Shown: piece by piece, positions 18,883-28,155 of the stretch
Layout of the letters: each line of letters begins with the position of its first letter
Position numbering within the stretch: the stretch's first letter is position 1
DNA from: Pontibacterium sp049603715
GTDB lineage: Bacteria > Pseudomonadota > Gammaproteobacteria > Pseudomonadales > Balneatricaceae
Direction: 5' to 3'
NCBI GenBank assembly: GCA_049603715.1
Contig: JBMYSW010000007.1
Coordinates: 62,001-126,000, forward strand
DNA: 64,000 bases
Program-made: the position numbers and the translations under genes
Notes under the pieces: model-generated
Database searches by the model: none
The model's input: the letters and a program-made list of their open reading frames with translations, nothing else
What the model was told of the DNA's origin: nothing

Positions 18883-20643
18883 TTAAGTTTGATTCTCGCT
18901 CGACTGTAAACGCTGTAAATTAGCATAGGCACCGTTCGCTTCCAGCAGTTCTGTATGACTGCCAGACTCGATAATTTGTCCTTGATCCATCACAAGAATG
19001 CGATCTACGTTTTCGATCGTCGATAACCTATGTGCAATCACCAAGGTCGTTCTGCCCCGCATCACATTTTCAACAGCAGCTTGAATATGACGCTCCGACT
19101 CAGTATCTAATGCTGAAGTCGCCTCATCTAAAATCAAAATCGGTGCGTTTTTAAGCAACGCCCGTGCAATGGCTATCCGCTGGCGTTGTCCGCCCGACAG
19201 CATAACACCTTGCTCACCAATTAGCGTATCTAAGCCATTAGGCATTTTTTGTGCAAATTCAGTCACATGCGCCGCATCAGCAGCGGCTTCAATCTCTTCA
19301 CGTGATTTATTAGCTAAATCACCGTAAGCAATGTTTTGTGCAATGGAGCCATCAAATAAAAACACCTGCTGACTAACTAAAGCGATGTGGCTCCGCAAGG
19401 CCTTAAGTTCATAGTCCTTAACAGAGTGTCCGCCCAGTGTAATATCGCCGCTATCGATATCATAAAAGCGAGGCAGCAAACCCGCCAAAGTCGACTTACC
19501 GCTACCCGAACGCCCAACCAGCGCAAAAGATTTGCCCGACTGCACGGTAAGATTCAGGCCTTCAATCACAGGCTTGTCCGCTTTGGGGTAGGTAAAGGTG
19601 ACGTCTTTAAAACATATCTCACCGGTTGTCACCTGCTTTACGACACCGAAGTCTTCCTCGCCACTAACATCCGTGATTTCAAACACACTTTCAGCCGCTG
19701 CAACCCCCTGCTGAATCACACTGGTCACTTCTGTCACCTGTCGCATCGGCTTAGCGATCATTCCCGCAGCGGTAATAAACGCAATAAATTCACCTGCGGT
19801 CATTTCAGCCATTAGCGAAGGGCTCATGGCGACGTACATCAAAATCGCCAAAGCAACAGCAACAATAAACTGAACTACGGGGGTGTTAATCGACTGGGTA
19901 ACCACCAGTTTCATAAACTGCTGACGGTTTTTCTCGTTAGCTGCCTTAAAACGTTCTCGCTCAGTAGCCTGACCACCATAAGCGCGCACCACTTCAATGC
20001 CATTAATCACCTCGGCGCTGACATGCGCCACATCGCCGACAGAGTTTTGAATTTCGTTACTGATTTTACGCAGACGTTTTGCCGCATAGGAGACAGCCAG
20101 AGCGATAAATGGAATCGCAGCTACAAAAATCAGGGTGAGTTTCCAGTTGAGGTACAACAAATACCCAGCTAAGCCAACAACCGTTAAACCCTCGCGCAGA
20201 ATAATTTTGAGCGCTTCTGTTGCAGCACCCGTCACCTGCTCGACGTTGTAGGTCAAGCGCGACAGCAACTGCCCTGATGGCTGATCGTCAAAATAATTTT
20301 TAGGTAAGATGAGAATACGATCGAAAAGGTCAATACGAAGCTGACTGATGACATGTCGTGCCGTATAGGCCAAAGCATAAGACCCAAGAAAAGAACCTAC
20401 GCCTCGAAAGACAAATAACGTAATAACGGCGAGTGCTAATAGCCCTCGGTTATCAAAATCGCCTTGGCTAACAGTATCAACCACATGCTCAAGCCATTTC
20501 GCAAAACCTGTTTGCGACAGCGCATAAAGTACAAAGCCAATAAATGCGACAACGAATGCAAACCAATGAGGTTTTACATAGTGGAGCAAGCGCTTGTACA
20601 CCTGCCAACTGGTTGAAGATGAAGAAGACTGTGATTGACTCAT
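18883..20643 (-). CDS. msbA: Lipid A export ATP-binding/permease protein
   Basis: ABC half-transporter that flips core-lipid A across the inner membrane. The N-terminal membrane domain (about 1-320) has six hydrophobic segments. The nucleotide-binding domain contains Walker A GRSGSGKST, signature LSGGQRQRIAIARALL and Walker B ILILDEATSALD followed by a switch His in IAHRLST. The 586 residues are the family norm. It starts the minus-strand run msbA-hldE-hldD-gmhA-gmhB and the core glycosyltransferases. A separate promoter in 20644-20795 is likely because the upstream GT9 gene ends about 150 bp away. Confidence 0.95.
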   Translation of the reverse strand: MSQSQSSSSSTSWQVYKRLLHYVKPHWFAFVVAFIGFVLYALSQTGFAKWLEHVVDTVSQGDFDNRGLLALAVITLFVFRGVGSFLGSYALAYTARHVISQLRIDLFDRILILPKNYFDDQPSGQLLSRLTYNVEQVTGAATEALKIILREGLTVVGLAGYLLYLNWKLTLIFVAAIPFIALAVSYAAKRLRKISNEIQNSVGDVAHVSAEVINGIEVVRAYGGQATERERFKAANEKNRQQFMKLVVTQSINTPVVQFIVAVALAILMYVAMSPSLMAEMTAGEFIAFITAAGMIAKPMRQVTEVTSVIQQGVAAAESVFEITDVSGEEDFGVVKQVTTGEICFKDVTFTYPKADKPVIEGLNLTVQSGKSFALVGRSGSGKSTLAGLLPRFYDIDSGDITLGGHSVKDYELKALRSHIALVSQQVFLFDGSIAQNIAYGDLANKSREEIEAAADAAHVTEFAQKMPNGLDTLIGEQGVMLSGGQRQRIAIARALLKNAPILILDEATSALDTESERHIQAAVENVMRGRTTLVIAHRLSTIENVDRILVMDQGQIIESGSHTELLEANGAYANLQRLQSSENQT

Positions 20644-20795
20644 TGGCTACCAGTCGTATGGACACTCACAAGAATAGGCCACACACTCAGATTAAAAACC
20701 GCGACCAAGGCCAACTGAAGCTCTCGTAAAAATACATAGACGCAGCGGCTTGATAACAAAGGCTAAATTATACCAGAAGGCGAGAACAAAAGGGA

Positions 20796-21854
20796 CTAAA
20801 CCCAAGCAGGGTACAGGGGTGCTTCGTCGCCAAACAGCGACTCAGAAATTTGTTGTGCCACACGCTCAGCAGGCAAGGATTCCATTGCTTGGCTAGCCGG
20901 CAGGCGATTAAACAAATGGGGTTCGACTTGGATACTGCGAACATGGCTGCCTAAGGGGCGATCCCGCTCGGCGACATCTTTGCCAAAAATCACCCATAAG
21001 GGCGTACCCGCAGCACTAATAATGTGCGCCAAGCCGGTGGAATTAGAAACCGTCGCAAAGGCACGTGCAGCGATACAAGGAATCATCGCGAGGGTAGTTT
21101 GTTCACATAAATTCACCGCATCCTCGCCAATGGCAAGGGCTAGCTGCTGGCAAACCTCTCGCTCATCGCTGCTACCCAAAATCACCACTTTAGAGGCTTT
21201 ACGTGCCAACAACAGGTGCGCAAGGCGGGCATAGTCTTTCACACTCCAGCGCTTGTGCTTATTTGCTGTTGCGCTGCCTGGCACCATCACAACAAAACGC
21301 CCCGGCGATACACTGTGAGCGCTAAGCAAATCAACCGCGGCTTGTTGCTCGGCCGCAGGCACATCAAAGGTCGCCAAGCCGGTTTTGTGTGGCAGGTTCA
21401 ACGCCATAAAAGGCGCTTGTAAGCAGGTATAGCGATGGACTTTGGGGTAGTTGGGGCCACACGCAAGCGTAAAAGGAAACCCTTCTCTCATACCCACAGC
21501 CTCTGGCAATAACCCGAGCCCTCGCCCGACGGCAATGTACCAGCGGCTGGCCAGCGAATCGCTTAAATCGATAACTAAATCAAAGCTTTGTTTAGCCAGC
21601 AGGTTACGCCACGCTAGGACCGCAGCCAGTTTTGAAAAACAGCCGTTAGGTTGTGAATAGACAGCAGTAAACCGGCCATCCCCCTGAAATAGAGGCAGCC
21701 ATGCATGATTGATGTGCAGATGTAGCTCAGCATTGGGATATGCGCGGTGCAAGTCTTCAAACAGAGCACTGGATAAGGCGGCTTCTCCTAAGCCTCCCCA
21801 TTGAATCACAAGGATTCGCTTGTACTCCTTACGGGCACTCATTTTCACACTCAT
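20796..21854 (-). CDS. GT9-family ADP-heptose:LPS heptosyltransferase-like protein
   Basis: Third GT9 enzyme in the window. It has RILVIQWGGLGEAALSSALF, PGSATANKHKRWSVKDYA and TVSNSTGLAHIISAAGTPLW, matching the N-terminal, donor-binding and C-terminal motifs of heptosyltransferases. The usual acidic residue in the last motif (SxDTG/NDSG) is replaced by SNSTG, so activity or donor may differ from WaaC/WaaF. A third heptose transfer is plausible. ATG 21854 is used; ATG 21842 (MSARK) is an alternative. Confidence 0.8.
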   Translation of the reverse strand: MSVKMSARKEYKRILVIQWGGLGEAALSSALFEDLHRAYPNAELHLHINHAWLPLFQGDGRFTAVYSQPNGCFSKLAAVLAWRNLLAKQSFDLVIDLSDSLASRWYIAVGRGLGLLPEAVGMREGFPFTLACGPNYPKVHRYTCLQAPFMALNLPHKTGLATFDVPAAEQQAAVDLLSAHSVSPGRFVVMVPGSATANKHKRWSVKDYARLAHLLLARKASKVVILGSSDEREVCQQLALAIGEDAVNLCEQTTLAMIPCIAARAFATVSNSTGLAHIISAAGTPLWVIFGKDVAERDRPLGSHVRSIQVEPHLFNRLPASQAMESLPAERVAQQISESLFGDEAPLYPAWV

Positions 21855-22322
21855 CTATCCGTATTTTACTGCAAAGATTTCACCCAAGCTCAGGGCTTGG
21901 GCATCGCCACAAAGCGCCAAACACATAAGCACCTATGAGTTCTCATTGATGCTTAAGACAGACGCCATAAGTTGCGTGGCAATTTGAATCGCAGTCCTTA
22001 TCATTCTCCGCTAACACAGCGGCGAGTCAGATTTAGTAACAACATTTGCTCAAGCAGCAACACAATTGCAGCCACTCAACGACGCTTCAACCCTAGCATA
22101 ATTTGCGCCGCTTCCCTATTTTTGAGCACCCTTTTTACACGACAAAAATTCATTATCAGCCGTAATAATTAATCGAAACTGAACACGTCTTATTGACAGT
22201 CCGTTTTGCGAGCAACAAATAAGGCGCATTTGAGTATCATCTTTTAATACATCGATGATTTTCGGTAATATCGGTCAATATGTGCAAAATATAGGGCACG
22301 CATCCGTCATCAAGGATATTCC
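21855..22322. other. 468-bp intergenic region between divergent GT9 and LuxR-like genes
   Basis: No convincing gene or RNA is visible. It must hold promoters for both flanking genes, which are divergent. The rightward half is AT-rich; a TTGACA-type hexamer starts at 22193, about 130 bp upstream of the right-hand gene. A short inverted pair (AAGCTCAGGGCTTGGG) occurs near 21887 but has no poly-T tract. Confidence 0.5.
22193..22222 (+). promoter_or_regulatory. Possible sigma-70 promoter for the LuxR-like pair
   Basis: A perfect TTGACA (22193-22198) is followed after 18 bp by AAATAA (22217-22222), a weak minus-10 match. It lies about 100 bp upstream of the first LuxR-like gene. Support is by pattern only. 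Confidence 0.3.
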
Positions 22323-22853
22323 ATGAACCTAACCGAACTGGCAGCAACCGCTTGCACTCTGTCTGCTCAATCGGCACAGCTAACTCAGCAAACGATCGCC
22401 GAAGTGCTCGAAACGCTCGCCAGCGCAGGTGTGCCAGTGACGCTGCAAAACACGCCAACACCGCACTGCTATGCCGCCACTTGGAATACAAACCTTTGTG
22501 ACGTCACACTGCTGATCAGGCCCTCCTCCACGCCATATTGCCCCTATTTGGATACCCGAAAAATGGGGTTACCCAGCCACCTAAGTGAATATGAGGCGGC
22601 ACTTTTGTGGATGATTTCACAGCAGCTCATAAGCGCCATGTTAAATCTTGGCACGCTGCCACTACCGTCGCCATACAACAGAAACGACATTAGCATGCTG
22701 CAGCATTTAGCCCGCGGCGGCGCCACTTACAACTATGCATCGCGAAAAGAACCGACGGTAAAACAACGACTTGTAAAGCTTCGTCGAGCCGAAGGCGTAA
22801 AAACCACCCCTGCATTACTGGCTCGTTTGGCCGATAAGCCATGGACCCAATAG
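22323..22853 (+). CDS. Uncharacterised protein with degenerate LuxR-type HTH-like C terminus
   Basis: I do not recognise a named family. The 176-residue protein has a Thr/Ala-rich N-terminal half without membrane segments. Its last 55 residues (from NDISMLQHLARGG to VKTTPALLARLA) line up by eye with the C-terminal LuxR-type HTH of the next protein (SLIRWLAEG to VKTLEELTVLG): both have a hydrophobic-HLA-x-G start, a recognition-helix-like basic stretch and a V-K-T-x3-L ending. It may be a shortened or degenerate relative of its neighbour that has lost most of a sensor domain. It ends 13 bp before the next gene, so the pair is probably co-transcribed. Confidence 0.6.
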   Translation: MNLTELAATACTLSAQSAQLTQQTIAEVLETLASAGVPVTLQNTPTPHCYAATWNTNLCDVTLLIRPSSTPYCPYLDTRKMGLPSHLSEYEAALLWMISQQLISAMLNLGTLPLPSPYNRNDISMLQHLARGGATYNYASRKEPTVKQRLVKLRRAEGVKTTPALLARLADKPWTQ

Positions 22854-22866
22854 TTTTTATCCGGCC

Positions 22867-23673
22867 ATGATGAATAAGCTAGCCTCACACAAGCTTCACG
22901 AACTCTTTATGAACCTGCTCGCAGCGCAAAGCCGAGAGGCCTGTTGGGAGGTTTATGTCGCCTATGTAAAGACGCTGGGCATTACCGGTGGGGCTCTGCT
23001 AACAGGCCGAGAAGTAGATGGAAAAATACAGGGCTACGACTGTTTAAGCTTTTACACAGCCCCCTTTTGGTCAGACTACCAAAGCGTGGGCGGCGTCTCG
23101 AATGACCTACTTTGCCAGTACCTCTACAGCATCCGAGACGCAGAACACCAAACCGCCTTAATGACAGACTGGCGAGTACTTGCCGACAACGCCTTAGAAA
23201 CGGGTTCGGTGACAACACAAGAACTACTGCAAAACCAAGTGCTCGAAGCCTCGTTAGATCATTCTATTATTTTTGGTTTTGGTGGCTGCTTTCGCAAAAC
23301 CGCCGACAGATCAACTGGGCTGGCGGCAGGCGTTGGCCTCTGCCATGTCGGAGGCTCCCTGTCCTCCTTTGAAAACGAAGTTGCCTCACACCAGCTCGAA
23401 GTCGAACAAGCCACAAATATGCTCGACCTTTGCCTATCGCGATTTGGCTGGCAAACCCTGGGGTTTGACGCTTTTCAGCAGCAACTGACCAAGCGAGAGC
23501 AAAGCCTTATCCGTTGGTTAGCCGAAGGGCTGCGATTAAAAGCGATTGCCGACAAGCCTCCCTACGTGAGCGAAAGTAAACTCAACAAAGAAATCGCCCT
23601 ACTCAAAACCAAAATGCAGGTTAAAACCCTCGAAGAGCTTACAGTCTTGGGCGTTCGGCTCAACCTTTTGTAA
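22867..23673 (+). CDS. LuxR-family transcriptional regulator (solo, autoinducer-binding-domain-like)
   Basis: Protein of 268 residues with a putative N-terminal ligand-binding domain (about 10-180) and a C-terminal LuxR-type HTH (about 200-265). The HTH begins LTKREQSLIRWLAEGLRLKAIAD and ends LKTKMQVKTLEELTVLGV. The usual G-x3-E-I-A pattern of the HTH is weakened. No luxI-type synthase is nearby, so it would be a solo regulator; its ligand and targets are unknown. ATG 22867 is used, with ATG 22870 directly following. Located between the GT9 gene and ilvE. Confidence 0.7.
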   Translation: MMNKLASHKLHELFMNLLAAQSREACWEVYVAYVKTLGITGGALLTGREVDGKIQGYDCLSFYTAPFWSDYQSVGGVSNDLLCQYLYSIRDAEHQTALMTDWRVLADNALETGSVTTQELLQNQVLEASLDHSIIFGFGGCFRKTADRSTGLAAGVGLCHVGGSLSSFENEVASHQLEVEQATNMLDLCLSRFGWQTLGFDAFQQQLTKREQSLIRWLAEGLRLKAIADKPPYVSESKLNKEIALLKTKMQVKTLEELTVLGVRLNLL

Positions 23674-23911
23674 TAAACCCATAAAACAGCTAAAAAATAG
23701 CGAAATGGATGAATTAATCGCTAAAATTCTGATTTAAGAATTCCATTTTTTTTCAGGGGCCTTACAATCATTGGTCGATTTTGTGTCAACCTCGGCCCTT
23801 GTATGAGAAAAGGCACAAGCGACGGGCTCGCCTCACTTCTGTTTTTTGGTCATCAGGCGCGGCACATCGCAGTAATAATAAACAACTCACTGTACTGTTG
23901 GACGATTAATC

Positions 23912-24916
23912 ATGGCAGCATTTGGCTCTTTATTTATGCCAGAAATGGCAATCACTTGGTTTGATGGCACTGCGTGGAGCAGCCCTGAGGTCGTCCCAAG
24001 TGACCGCCTAACGCTTCACCCTGGCGCTCACGTATTACACTACTCAAGCACCTGTTTTGAAGGCCTAAAAGCCTTTCGCCATGAAGACGGTTCAGTGAAA
24101 ATTTTCCGTATGGATAAAAACATTGAGCGTATGATTCAAAGCTCTCGCTTGTTGGGCCTACCGACGCTCGAAGCAGACCAAATGGCTGAGATGATCACCT
24201 CAATCGTTGCCAAATATGCGAGCGAAGTGCCTGAGCCGCCAGGTTCTATGTACATTCGCCCAACGCACATTGGCACCGAGCCAGCCATTGGTAAAGCGGC
24301 AGTTCCATCTGAGCAATCATGCTTCTACGTTTTGCTATCGCCGGTAGGCAACTACTTTGCCGGTGGCGATAAAGCCTTGCGTTTGTTAGTCGACGACGAA
24401 GGTATGCGCTGCCCACCACACATGGGTATGATCAAAAGCGGCGGCAACTACGCTGGCGCTTTGATGCCAACCATGAAGGCTCGCGAAACTTACCAAGCAG
24501 ACCAAGTACTCTTCTGCCCCGACGGCGACATTCAAGAAACTGGCGCAGCCAACTTTGTGTTAATTGATGGTGACGAGCTGATCACCAAGCCGCTAGACGA
24601 AAGCTTCTTGCACGGTGTCACTCGCGACTCATTGCTGCAAATTGCACGCGACAGTGGTCTAACCGTATCTGAGCGCAACATGCAGGTATCTGAACTACTT
24701 GAGCGCGCGAAAAAGCCAGGCTGTGAAGCAGCACTTTCGGGCACTGCAGCAGTGCTTGCGCCTGTTGGCACACTGATCTACAAAGGTGAAGAGTACCCAG
24801 TAGGTAACGGCCAAGTGGGCGAAAAAGCCCTTAAACTGCGTGAACGCCTAAACGCGATTCAATGGGGCCAAGCCGAAGATTGCTACGGCTGGTTAACCGA
24901 CGTAACACCTGCGTAA
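23912..24916 (+). CDS. ilvE: Branched-chain amino acid aminotransferase
   Basis: PLP-dependent class IV aminotransferase that makes leucine, isoleucine and valine from their 2-keto acids with glutamate. Conserved parts are STCFEGLKAFR, YIRPTHIGTEPAIG, GMIKSGGNYAGAL with the probable PLP lysine, and FCPDGDIQETGAANFVLIDG. The length of 334 residues is typical. An intrinsic terminator follows at 24936. The convergent neighbour is glnE, a grouping known from Pseudomonas. Confidence 0.94.
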   Translation: MAAFGSLFMPEMAITWFDGTAWSSPEVVPSDRLTLHPGAHVLHYSSTCFEGLKAFRHEDGSVKIFRMDKNIERMIQSSRLLGLPTLEADQMAEMITSIVAKYASEVPEPPGSMYIRPTHIGTEPAIGKAAVPSEQSCFYVLLSPVGNYFAGGDKALRLLVDDEGMRCPPHMGMIKSGGNYAGALMPTMKARETYQADQVLFCPDGDIQETGAANFVLIDGDELITKPLDESFLHGVTRDSLLQIARDSGLTVSERNMQVSELLERAKKPGCEAALSGTAAVLAPVGTLIYKGEEYPVGNGQVGEKALKLRERLNAIQWGQAEDCYGWLTDVTPA

Positions 24917-24935
24917 TTTGCTTACGCGACATCAT

Positions 24936-24971
24936 AAGCCCGCCTCAGTTTGAACTGACGCGGGCTTTTTT
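24936..24971 (+). terminator. Intrinsic terminator after ilvE
   Basis: AAGCCCGC pairs with GCGGGCTT around an inner CAGT/ACTG stem, followed by six T residues. It probably works in both directions, because glnE ends on the opposite strand at 25018. Confidence 0.9.
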
Positions 24972-25017
24972 CATTCTGGCAGTAGCCACCACAACTGGCT
25001 GATTTTATTACCCTATA

Positions 25018-28000
25018 TCAAGCATAAGCACCAAAGATGCGATACCACACCGCACCGACTTGCTCTCGCAGCGGCGCAAACGCCTCAGCCTCATCGCTAC
25101 TCACCACTGCCGACTGTTCCAGCAAACTTAACTCGTGCACTTTTTGCCGATAGCTTAAATAAGCCAACCTCAGGCTTTCCTCTTCTTCGTAGCTAATCAC
25201 TTCTAAGTTAGCCAAGCCAATCAGCAAGTTAATATTGTCTGTAGCATTTGTTAGGTGGTTTGCCTGCTCACTAAAAGCCAACACCCCCCACTGGCTCATA
25301 AACTCGATATCAACCATACCACCCGCATCGTGCTTGATATGAAAGACACCTGGTTTGTTTTCGCCCTTGTGTTGGCGCATTTTTAATCGCATATCGCGAA
25401 TATCGGCTTTAAGTGAGTCACTCGCACGAGGGCGGCACAATATCTCGTGACGCAAATCGCTAAAGCGCTGCCACAAGGCTTGATGTCCCGCTACTGGTCT
25501 GGCGCGAATTAGCGCCTGATGTTCCCATGTCCAAGCGTCGTTTTTTTGGTACTTTTCAAACGCTGAAAAGCGACTCACCAAGACTCCTGAGTTACCCGAC
25601 GGACGCAGCCTCATATCCACCTCGTATAGGCTACCCGAAGGTGTTAAGCGACTGAGTAAGTGGATGATTTTTTGCCCCATGCGCAAATAAAATACTTCGC
25701 TTTCAAGCTGGCGACTACCCGAGGTTTTAAACTGGTGCCCTTCATCGTAAACAAACACCAAATCCAAATCCGAGCGATAGGACAGCTCAAGCCCGCCCAG
25801 CTTTCCGTAGGCAATAATGGCAAAGCGCGGTTCGCACAGCCCACCCTGTGCATCAATGGGGTTACCGTACTTATGACACAATAACTGCCAGCTAAGGTTT
25901 AGGGCTTGCTCAATACACGCCTCAGCCACCCATGTAAGAGCATCACTGGCTTTCATCAACGACAGCTCCCCCAAACTTTCGGCAGCAGCGATTTGCAGCA
26001 CCATGGCGTGCTTGTAATAACGTAACGCCTCCATCAAGACTTCTTCGTCGCCTTCGGGCACGCGCAATAGCTGTTGGCGTAGGCGCTGCTGTATGGCGGT
26101 TTGCGAGAGCTGTTGTTGAGCATCGAAGGGGGCTAACAGCTCATTGAGCAGCACCGGATAGCGTGCAAGTTGCTCGCAAAACCAAGGCCCTGCATTCGCT
26201 AACTGAACTAGGCGCTGTAGCGCAAAGGCATTTTCTTCGAGCAGCGATAGGTAAACCGAGCGACGCAGCGTCGCCTGCACCAAAGGTAAAATACGCGACA
26301 AGGCAAGCGCCGAGCGCTCGTGACATTCGTTTACTGAAGGGGCTAAGGGAGCTGAGGGCACTAAAAGCAAAGCATCAAACAACAAAGGTAATAGCCGATT
26401 TAACCGCTCTTTCGCCTCGTCACTAAGGCCTTTGAGCGATGAGGCGGGCAAACCTCCAACCAAACCATTCACTAGTTCGACCGTTGTGGCAGATTCGCCT
26501 GAAGGCATAAGCGCCAATAACCCAGCTGTATCTGATGCCAACAAGGGAGCTATCCAATCAGCCGTACCCAGCTCACCTTTGGGCGATTCATTATGATGAT
26601 TCGCCTGCCCAAGGGGTGTATCAAACATCAGCTCATTAAACACCGAGCGTACACATTCCCTATGGGTTGCTAGCTGCTGCTCAAACCCCTGCCAAGTTTC
26701 AAAACCCAATACCCACGCTAAGCGCGCTTGGGCATCACCCTCTGTGGGGAGGCTATGGGTTTGTTTATCGGCCAATGCTTGCAAAACGTGCTCAACACGG
26801 CGTAAAAAACCATAGGCTTCCATCAGCTCTGCCACTCGCGTGGCCGATAGGGGTGTTTCGGCAAGTAGGGGCATCACTTCGTAAATACTTGGCGCTTGGT
26901 AACGGCGGTCTCGACCACCGCGTACCAGCTGAAATACCTGAGCAATAAACTCCACTTCGCGAATGCCACCCTTACTGAGTTTCACATTCACTGCCTGTCC
27001 ACCTTGCTCCACCTCACTGTTAATCAAGTGCTTTATGTCGCGCAGCGCACCAAACACGCTGTAGTCCGCATACTGTCGGTACACAAAGCTCAGTATTTTT
27101 TGCTGTAACACCTGTGCAGCTTGGCTATGTGCAACACGATATGCACTGTCAGCAGACTCGGCGCAAGGCATGACCACCGCTTTGATCATGGCAAAGCGCT
27201 CCCAAGGGCGTGCTTGATTTAAAAAGTAATGGTCGAGGGCCGCAAAACTGGATACCAAGGGGCCGCTGTTACCAAAGGGACGCAAGCGCATATCCACCCG
27301 ATAGGCCTGCCCTTGTGCTGTGATGGCCGCCAAACTTTGAATCAGCTTTTTGGCCAGTCGAATAAAAAAGGTTTGGTTTTCTATACCAGCGGTTGAGTGT
27401 TGTGAATCAGGCTCTAGCGGCTGGGTCACACCTTGCTGTGGATAAGCAAAAATAAGATCCACATCCGAGCTTAAATTAAGCTCGGCAGCGCCCAGCTTGC
27501 CCATAGCAAGGACTAAAAAGGGTTGAGGTTGAGATGCAGAAGTGTCGACTACTTCCATTACAGGCTGGCCCCAGCGTTTGACTGCTGCGGTGTAATGCCA
27601 CTGGGCGCTATAACCAATAATGGACTGCGCTAACTCAGAGGCTTCTTTTAAGCGCTCAGGCAAAGTCCCCTGCTCGTTTAGCTCTCGCCAAATTAGCCTG
27701 AGCTGCTGGGCATGACGAAACACCCGCAATACCTCATTAAAGGCAGCGTCGTCCTCCAGTGCCTTATGGCTCGTTACAAGGGCGTGTAATGCTAGCTCAA
27801 AGCTTTGTCGATTAAGAGCAGTATTTAGCCATGCTTCGCTAAGCTGTGTTTGCAAATAGGCGCTGGGGTTACGCAGCTGTTCAAAAGCAAAGTCACTTGC
27901 CACCAGCCATCGTTTAAGCGCATCAGGCGAGCCTTGGGTCAGCTCCACAAAACACGTATGCCCATGCCAAACAGGGTTGAGCTGCTCTAGCCGAGTGGTA

Positions 28001-28029
28001 TACAAAGCTTCAAACGAAAGATCAGACAC
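25018..28029 (-). CDS. glnE: Bifunctional glutamine synthetase adenylyltransferase/deadenylase
   Basis: Adds and removes AMP on glutamine synthetase in response to PII. The 1003-residue protein has two nucleotidyltransferase domains. The N-terminal deadenylase domain contains GKLGAAELNLSSDVDLIF and the C-terminal adenylylase domain contains YGKLGGLELSYRSDLDLVFV, each with the paired Asp metal ligands. Each is followed by a helical GlnE regulatory segment (VDMRLRPFGNSGPLV and VDMRLRPSGNSGVLV). It is about 60 residues longer than E. coli GlnE. It lies 126 bp downstream of a CYTH-CHAD gene, as ygiF-glnE in E. coli, but with a terminator between them. Confidence 0.97.
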   Translation of the reverse strand: MSDLSFEALYTTRLEQLNPVWHGHTCFVELTQGSPDALKRWLVASDFAFEQLRNPSAYLQTQLSEAWLNTALNRQSFELALHALVTSHKALEDDAAFNEVLRVFRHAQQLRLIWRELNEQGTLPERLKEASELAQSIIGYSAQWHYTAAVKRWGQPVMEVVDTSASQPQPFLVLAMGKLGAAELNLSSDVDLIFAYPQQGVTQPLEPDSQHSTAGIENQTFFIRLAKKLIQSLAAITAQGQAYRVDMRLRPFGNSGPLVSSFAALDHYFLNQARPWERFAMIKAVVMPCAESADSAYRVAHSQAAQVLQQKILSFVYRQYADYSVFGALRDIKHLINSEVEQGGQAVNVKLSKGGIREVEFIAQVFQLVRGGRDRRYQAPSIYEVMPLLAETPLSATRVAELMEAYGFLRRVEHVLQALADKQTHSLPTEGDAQARLAWVLGFETWQGFEQQLATHRECVRSVFNELMFDTPLGQANHHNESPKGELGTADWIAPLLASDTAGLLALMPSGESATTVELVNGLVGGLPASSLKGLSDEAKERLNRLLPLLFDALLLVPSAPLAPSVNECHERSALALSRILPLVQATLRRSVYLSLLEENAFALQRLVQLANAGPWFCEQLARYPVLLNELLAPFDAQQQLSQTAIQQRLRQQLLRVPEGDEEVLMEALRYYKHAMVLQIAAAESLGELSLMKASDALTWVAEACIEQALNLSWQLLCHKYGNPIDAQGGLCEPRFAIIAYGKLGGLELSYRSDLDLVFVYDEGHQFKTSGSRQLESEVFYLRMGQKIIHLLSRLTPSGSLYEVDMRLRPSGNSGVLVSRFSAFEKYQKNDAWTWEHQALIRARPVAGHQALWQRFSDLRHEILCRPRASDSLKADIRDMRLKMRQHKGENKPGVFHIKHDAGGMVDIEFMSQWGVLAFSEQANHLTNATDNINLLIGLANLEVISYEEEESLRLAYLSYRQKVHELSLLEQSAVVSSDEAEAFAPLREQVGAVWYRIFGAYA

Positions 28030-28080
28030 ACTGCCCCCTTACGCGAATGGCGCTCGCAAAATGTAAGGTGCAGCTTAGAC

Positions 28081-28130
28081 AAAAAAGCCAGCTCGGGTAA
28101 AGCGTCACACTCTTCCCTCACTGGCTTTTT
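28081..28130 (-). terminator. Intrinsic terminator between CYTH-CHAD gene and glnE
   Basis: On the minus strand AAAAAGCCAG pairs with CTGGCTTTTTT around a loop that contains an inner GGG/CCC pairing. It follows the CYTH-CHAD stop and precedes glnE, so glnE likely has its own promoter or partial read-through. Confidence 0.75.
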
Positions 28131-28155
28131 AACCGTCAATTGCGACAGGGCAGGC

